This document shows, piece by piece, positions 58,691 to 64,000 of a stretch of 64,000 nucleotides of DNA. Each line of letters begins with the position of its first letter. Within the stretch, counting starts at the first letter, position 1. The notes under the pieces were generated by a model, which was not told the origin of the DNA, ran no database searches, and was given only the letters and a program-made list of their open reading frames with translations. This DNA comes from Clitoria ternatea (Eukaryota; Streptophyta; Magnoliopsida; Fabales; Fabaceae). Both the position numbers and the translations under genes were made by a program. The DNA lies in the NCBI GenBank assembly GCA_037962975.1, contig CM075673.1:19080001-19144000 (forward strand), written 5' to 3'.

Positions 58691-60850
58691 ATGGACAGGA
58701 TTCACTTCATTGGGCACATAATCTCCGAGGAAGGCGTCTCGGTAGATCCTTCCAAAGTAGAAGCCGTAATGGCATGGGAGAGGCCTAAGTCGGTCTCGGA
58801 GATCAGAAGCTTCATGGGTCTGGCCGGTTATTATAGAAGGTTCATTGAGGGGTTCTCTAAGCTTGCACTGCCCTTAACCAAGTTGACTAAGAAAAATGTC
58901 CCTTTCGTATGGAGTTCCGAGTGTGAAAGGAGTTTCCAAGAGTTGAAGACTAAGTTGACGTCAGCCCCGGTGTTAGCATTGCCAAACTTGCAAGAAAGCT
59001 TTGTGGTTTACTGTGATGCATCCGGACTCGGCCTGGGATACGTGCTGATGCAGAGGGACCGAGTGATAGCTTACACCTCTCGGCAATTGAGGCCACACGA
59101 GCATCACTACCCGACTCATGACTTAGAATTGGCAGCTGTGGTCTTCGCGTTGAAGATATGGAGACACTACTTGTATGGTTCTAAATTCGAGGTGTATAGC
59201 GATCACAAAAGCCTCAAATACTTATTCGACCAGAAAGAGCTGAACATGAGGCAAAGGAGGTGGACGGAATTTTTGAAGGATTACGACTTCGAGTTGAAAT
59301 ATCACCCAGGCAAGGCGGATGTTGTGGCCGACGCCTTAAGTCGGAAGTCCATCCACGTGGCAGTATTAATGGTGAAGGAAATGGAATTACTTGAGCAATT
59401 CTGAGACATGAATTTGCATGTGGACGTCTCTTCGTCTCAGAAGGTAACGCTCGGTACGTTGAAAATTGCTAATGAATTCCTGAAGTTGGTATATGAGATG
59501 ATGAAGACTCAGGCTAAGGGAAAGGACCTGTCCTTGACCGAGGGATCGGATAGAATTTTCCAAGTGAAGGGTAGAGTTTATGTGCCGGGTGCTGGAGGAT
59601 TGAGAAGAATGGTACTCGATGAAGCCCACAAGAGTCTGTTAAGCATCCACCCGGGCACTACCAAGATGTACCATGACTTGAGGCGGCAATTCTGGTGGCC
59701 TGGATTGAAGAGAGACGTGTTCGATTATGTGGCTCAGTGTATTATCTGCCAGAAGTCAAAGGTCGAACATCAGAAACCGTATGGTGGGTTGCAACCTCTT
59801 GAAATCCCCGTATGGAAATGGGACTCAGTTGCCATGGACTTTGTAATGGGGTTGCCTAGAACCCTAGCGGGTTATGATGCCATTTGAGTCATTGTGGATC
59901 GGTTGACGAAGTCTGCACATTTTCTGCCCATGAACATGAGATATTCGTTACAGAAATTATCCCAAATCTATATCCGAGAGATTGTCTGACTGCATGGTGT
60001 GCCATCTTCCATTGTGTCGGACATGGATCCAAGATTTACGTCCCGGTTTTGGACAAGCTTACACCATGAACTAGGTACGAAACTCCGACTGAGTTCAGCC
60101 TACCATCCCTAGTCAGATGGGCAGTCCGAGCGGACAATACAAAGCTTTGAGGACTTGCTGAGGTCGTGTGTGTTGGAACATGGCGGTAGTTGGGAGCAGT
60201 ACCTCCCTCTGATCGAATTTACATATAATAATAGCCACCGTAGCAGCATTGGCATGGCACCATATGAAGCATTGTATGGCCAGAAATGTTGAACCCCTCT
60301 CTGTTGGTCGGAAACCGGTGAAAGTCTACTATTGGGACCAGAAATTGTGAAGCAGACGTCCCGGCAGATCCAAATGATTAGGGAAAAATTGAAGGCGTCC
60401 CAAGATCGACAGAAAAGCTATCATGATAAGCGGACCAAGCCGCTTGAATTTTCAGTCGGTGACAAGGTATTCCTGAAAGTCTCACCGAATAAAGGAGTTG
60501 GTCGAGCTTTGAAAAGTGGGAAGTTAAGTCCCCGATACATCAGACCCTATGAAGTACTAGAACGAGTCAGTCCTGTGGCATACCGAATAGCATTACCGAC
60601 TCATCTGTCCAACTTGCATAATGTGTTTCACGTGTCCCAATTGAGGAAGTGTCTACCCAACTGCACCCATGAGATGCCGGATGATGAGGTCGAAATCAAG
60701 AAAGATTTGACTACAATGGCCGTACCGACTAAAATTATGGACCGGTCGGTAAAGCGCTTGAGAAGCAAGGATGTGCAATTCGAAGTGGCGTGGCAACAAA
60801 ATGGATGTATTTCTTATACGTGGGAACGTGAGGATGCCATGAGACAATAG
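58691..60850 (+). pseudogene. Tekay-like RNase H, integrase and chromodomain-like C-terminus, five nonsense codons
   Basis: One reading frame with in-frame stops at 59402, 59885, 59987, 60110 and 60290 and no frameshift. RNase H: VVYCDASGLGLGYV, THDLELAAVVFALKIWR, VYSDHKSLKYL, VADALSR. Integrase: HHCC zinc finger (H in DEAHKSLLSIHPG, CIICQKSK) and DDE residues in DSVAMDFVMGLP, IVSDMDPRFTS and DGQSERTIQSFEDLL. C-terminus: GRALKSGKLSPRYIRPYEVL and LHNVFHVSQLRKCLP, ending with a chromodomain-like segment (KIMDRSVKRLRSKDVQFEVA followed by WQ) of the Tekay/Del type, thought to direct integration to heterochromatin. Each stop fits a single transition from CGA, CAG or TGG. Confidence 0.92.
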
Positions 60851-60910
60851 TATCCCGGGCTATTTTCTTGAGGTAAGCTCGTGTTTGAATTTTGAGGGCA
60901 AAATTCTTTG

Positions 60911-60923
60911 AGAGGGGGAGAAT
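60911..60923 (+). other. Polypurine tract of the Tekay-like element
   Basis: GAGAGGGGGAGAA immediately before the 3' LTR start. Confidence 0.85.
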
Positions 60924-62256
60924 TGTAACATCCTGAGTTAAAAATTTATTTACCGGATGAGATTAAGTTACTAATTAAGGGTTAATTACAGATTAAGTTA
61001 AGGAGTGACTAATACAAAGTGGCTTGAGGAAAGGACGTATGTACCCCTGGTGGTATAAAAGAGTTCAGCATCTCTTTTCCACTCACTTTTCATCTACGTC
61101 ATCTTGTTAAAAGAAGTTGAGAGCCTTTAATTGTAAAGCTGTCCGTAGCCTTTAATCTGCGTCATCCTGGTGGTATACAAAGTTGTTATCCATCTTCTTC
61201 CTCTTCGTTGCCTTCTTCCTCCCTTCCTTCTCCCACTCGAAGCTGGCAGAGTCTAGTGGGAACCCTGTAACGTGAAGTGCGTGAGAGCTGTAAAGTAGGC
61301 TACTGTTACTGAGACAACTACTCGACGAAGAGAATAACTCTTGGTCTTCCCAAGCTGGTGCAGAGTCGATACCTGAGTTCGCAGACTGTCTAGTGGGAAG
61401 GAGTGACCGAAAGAAGTGGTCGGTCAAGCTTTGTAGCTCGTGGAACTCTGAGTTTCTTCTGTAGGTAGGGGGTTATCTTATATCTAAAATGCATGGGTTA
61501 TGGACAGGTTTCGGGTGATAACGTTTTGCTGATACTTATGATTTAAAATGCGTTAATAGTCGTATTTTCGATTGAGTAATGATTATGTGATACCCGGATG
61601 TATAATGACTATGAGTTGTGTAATGCATGTCGATTTCCGTCCATGAAATGCATGTTAATACTCTTGAGAATGCTGACTGATTGTATGTGATGCATGTATT
61701 ATTAAGTGAATGGTTGAGTGTGTAAAATCTATATCTGTATGTTTATTTCCGAGTGTGGTTTATAATGTGATGCATGAGATGCATGAGTTAGTATTGTGGG
61801 TATGGTTTACCGATTCTGTTCATAGTTCAATGATAATACCTTGCATGAGATACATCGGTAAGAATGCTGAGAGCATTTAGTGTGTGACACTATTATTTGA
61901 ATCGGTAATTATATTCTTAGATGCTGTTAAAGACCTTTGAGCGGGGCTCAGGAAAACCTCTTGAGCGGGGCTCGGGGTTTAGCCCGTGACACTGCCGTTG
62001 ACGCTGAGAGTGTCTGTGTCACATGAGAGGGCAAACGGTTTGGTACCAGTAAAACGGCCGAATCAGCTGGGAGCTGAATAAAAGGCTGAGAGCCTATGTT
62101 GCAATAATAAAAGTCAATAACGAACGAATCAAATCCGATTGAATGAACCTGTGCACAATTATGATTGATGCTGACTGTAACGTGATTATATGTATATGTG
62201 GTAGTGTTATTGAGAATAACATGTGTAATATAGCCGAGAGTTAGCTGGGTAGATTC
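60924..62256 (+). repeat. Tekay-like 3' LTR, 5' half
   Basis: Matches 53328 to about 54655 with scattered transitions and one rearranged block near 61090-61200. It stops at GGTAGATTC, where the 5' LTR continues CGATTGAATG; the break is caused by the next LTR. Confidence 0.92.
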
Positions 62257-62449
62257 TGTGACACCCTAAAAATAGGGGTCAATTTTTCACAAGAACATAC
62301 CTGGATCTATCAAAATCCACTCTCATATATAAAGATATGAGAGCTGGTCCCATGGCCAAGGAGAAAAAGGAAAGGAAGACAAGGGCAAATGAAATCTTTC
62401 ACAACGGAAAACAACAGCGCCTGAGCGATCCCACAAACAGCGTGTATTC

Positions 62450-62590
62450 GCTCAAGCGAGATCCGACTCCGCTTGAGCGAGACAGCACAATTCGCCCGGG
62501 CGAACACACATTCGCTTGGACGAAACCATACAAAAGCCTTCCCTCAGAACCAAACTCGCTGGAGCGAAGCCTTCATTCGCTGAAGCAAGA
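62450..62590 (+). repeat. CGCTCAAGCGAG-type paired dyads
   Basis: GCTCAAGCGA 62450 / GCTTGAGCGA 62471 (21 nt), GCCCGGGCGA 62494 / GCTTGGACGA 62514 (20), GCTGGAGCGA 62558 / GCTGAAGCAA 62579 (21). The arm CGCT/AGCG is kept while the centre varies. Confidence 0.85.
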
Positions 62591-62596
62591 ATCCAC

Positions 62597-64000
62597 ACTC
62601 GGTATATTCTCCACTCGGTATTCGAGACAACCATTTACTCGGTAATAACTTAGTCCACTCGGTATAAGAAAATCCAATCACTCGGGAACCACCCCAACAA
62701 TTGCCTCACCCGGCAACCCATAACTTAGTCTCTCAATTTTATTCACAGAGTCAACATAAGGATCCACTCGGGAAATGAAGGTGATTCCAGTCGGATTCTA
62801 TCAAACCCCTCACACTCGGGTTATTACCCAACCAAACACCAATCGGTATAATTCAACCTCGAGTCACTCGGTAAACATCAACCATTTAGCACTCGGTATA
62901 TTGAACTCCATCACTCAGAGAATACATAGGCTTCCTCTCAGCCATAAATCACTCGGTTTAATCATTCTTAACCAACTCATCATCAGAGTGGTATTCCACT
63001 CAGTAACTAATATCATTGCCGACCAATACTCATTCGGCCATACACTCGGCATTCAAGCCTATTCTCACTCGGAGAATATATGGATCTTTCTTCACTCAGA
63101 AGGGATCTCCACAACCATACTCCACTCGGAATATTCCTCATTTCTCACACGGAGAATACCTTAACATCCATCACTAGGAAATAGCTTCCTAAATAATTCC
63201 ACTCGGAATTGTCTGAACTCCTCAATACTTAGAGGAATTACCCAAGTAGTTCACTCGGATTCATTCCATAACTTAGCCATTCAAATTACATATTACCCTA
63301 TCCACTCGGAATAGGTAACCATGTTCACTCGGAATACATGCGTAACTCCACTCGGATCATATATATATAAACACTTAGACTATTTCTTATCTGAGCCACC
63401 AACAATTCTTCCCTCGGACAAGTTCACTCGAATTATACAAGATCATTCCCCACTCGGGGTTCACTATATATTTTTCACTCGGAATCCATAAAGGTTATTA
63501 ATATATAGATGTGTCACACTCAGATAAAGAGTCACCTATACAAGACTCACTCGGAAAAGCATCTAAGCCACTCATATTTCACTCCGGATTCATTAACTTA
63601 GAAATATTCATACATCATCATTTCCTAGTCGGTAGGAAGCATCAAATCAACACAAATCACTTATATATATATATATTCTCTAATTCCAAGTCTGACTATC
63701 ACTACAGCAATACACTTCCACCGATTCATAACCATGTTATCAACATAACATATATATGTATATACTCATACGCATACACTCGGATACTTATTAACTTTAT
63801 ACTTTCCATTCACCAACACATTCAGTCGGCATGCATATAATACCATCACTCGAAGTATATATATATATATTAACACGCACTCGGGTTTCCAATAACCCAA
63901 CTTCAATACATATATAGAGTGTATTCATTATACAACGTTAATATGAGCCGGCCAAGACTTAATACATCAAAGACACTCGGTACATTACATTATGTACACA
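62597..64000 (+). repeat. CACTCGG heptamer array
   Basis: The reverse complement of the CCGAGTG motif of the Tekay-like and Tat-like LTRs, repeated every 15-50 nt across 1.4 kb, often as CACTCGGTAT or CACTCGGAAT. Confidence 0.9.

Larger units (their letters stand above)
53328..62256 (+). mobile_element. Tekay-like chromovirus (Ty3/gypsy), 3' LTR interrupted
   Basis: 5' LTR 53328-55979 and the first 1.33 kb of the 3' LTR from 60924, both starting TGTAACATCCTGAG. tRNA-Met-type primer site, gag-pol in one order (gag, protease, RT, RNase H, integrase, chromodomain-like end), polypurine tract at 60911-60923. In a 255-bp stretch the two LTRs differ at about 14 positions by hand count, almost all transitions, so the insertion is not recent. 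The left target duplication would be ACCGG (53323-53327). Confidence 0.93.
62257..64000 (+). mobile_element. LTR with CTCAAGCGAG and CACTCGG arrays, continues past window
   Basis: Starts TGTGACACCCTAAAAATAGG directly after GATTC of the Tekay LTR (expected duplication GATTC on the far side). It carries dyad pairs of the CGCTCAAGCGAG type (62450-62590), then more than 40 CACTCGG copies or variants to the window end. No coding sequence seen. The family is unknown; the start resembles Ty3 LTRs. Confidence 0.78.

Overview
The window is nuclear DNA of a plant, almost certainly a eudicot. Evidence: one intact intron-containing gene for a plant-type MORN-repeat phosphatidylinositol-4-phosphate 5-kinase, AT-rich intergenic DNA, and nested Athila, Sirevirus, Tekay-like, CACTA, Helitron and MITE sequences. 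A legume is my best guess from the element repertoire (inference only; no marker proves it).

Layout. 1-7515: a non-autonomous Athila-like Ty3 element (end of 5' LTR, tRNA-Asp primer site, gag-protease, env-like ORF, 3' LTR) inserted in the reverse transcriptase of a Sirevirus-type Ty1 element, whose pol remnant, env-like ORF, polypurine tracts and 3' LTR follow (7516-15964). That LTR is split by a 3.76-kb solo LTR (11238-14999, target duplication GGTAT). 15965-16887: inverted, truncated Sirevirus-like LTR. 17035-28474: a solo LTR (ATTGT) holding a 9.7-kb CACTA transposon (18487-28182, CGC) that encodes a broken TNP2 transposase and a second gene ending in a Ulp1-like cysteine protease. 31172-41386: a decayed Helitron (RPA-like and PIF1-helicase remnants, 3' hairpin plus CTAG) interrupted by an inverted solo LTR, a MITE and a Ty3-type LTR that itself carries a copia solo LTR (CATAA). 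41387-46940: AT-rich intergenic DNA with a MULE-type MITE. 47071-51910: the PIP5K gene, 8 coding exons, 817 codons, open throughout. 53328-62256: Tekay-like chromovirus with both LTRs and a polyprotein broken by stops and frameshifts; its 3' LTR is interrupted at 62257 by another LTR that runs off the window.

The most unusual signal is shared LTR architecture. Several unrelated LTR families carry short dyad motifs, set as pairs or runs at a nearly fixed pitch of 17-21 nt (sometimes 30-33). The spacing is kept while the motif differs: ACGCGTAGCGT (Athila), GAATCGATTC (Sirevirus-like LTRs and the 17035 solo LTR) and CTCGCTCAAGCGAG (two other LTRs). A fourth motif, CCGAGTG, is dispersed at high density in three LTRs, on either strand. 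In most cases the arrays lie in U3 upstream of a TATA box.

The only gene that looks functional for the host is PIP5K; all transposon reading frames show at least one break, mostly stop codons explainable by C-to-T or G-to-A transitions.
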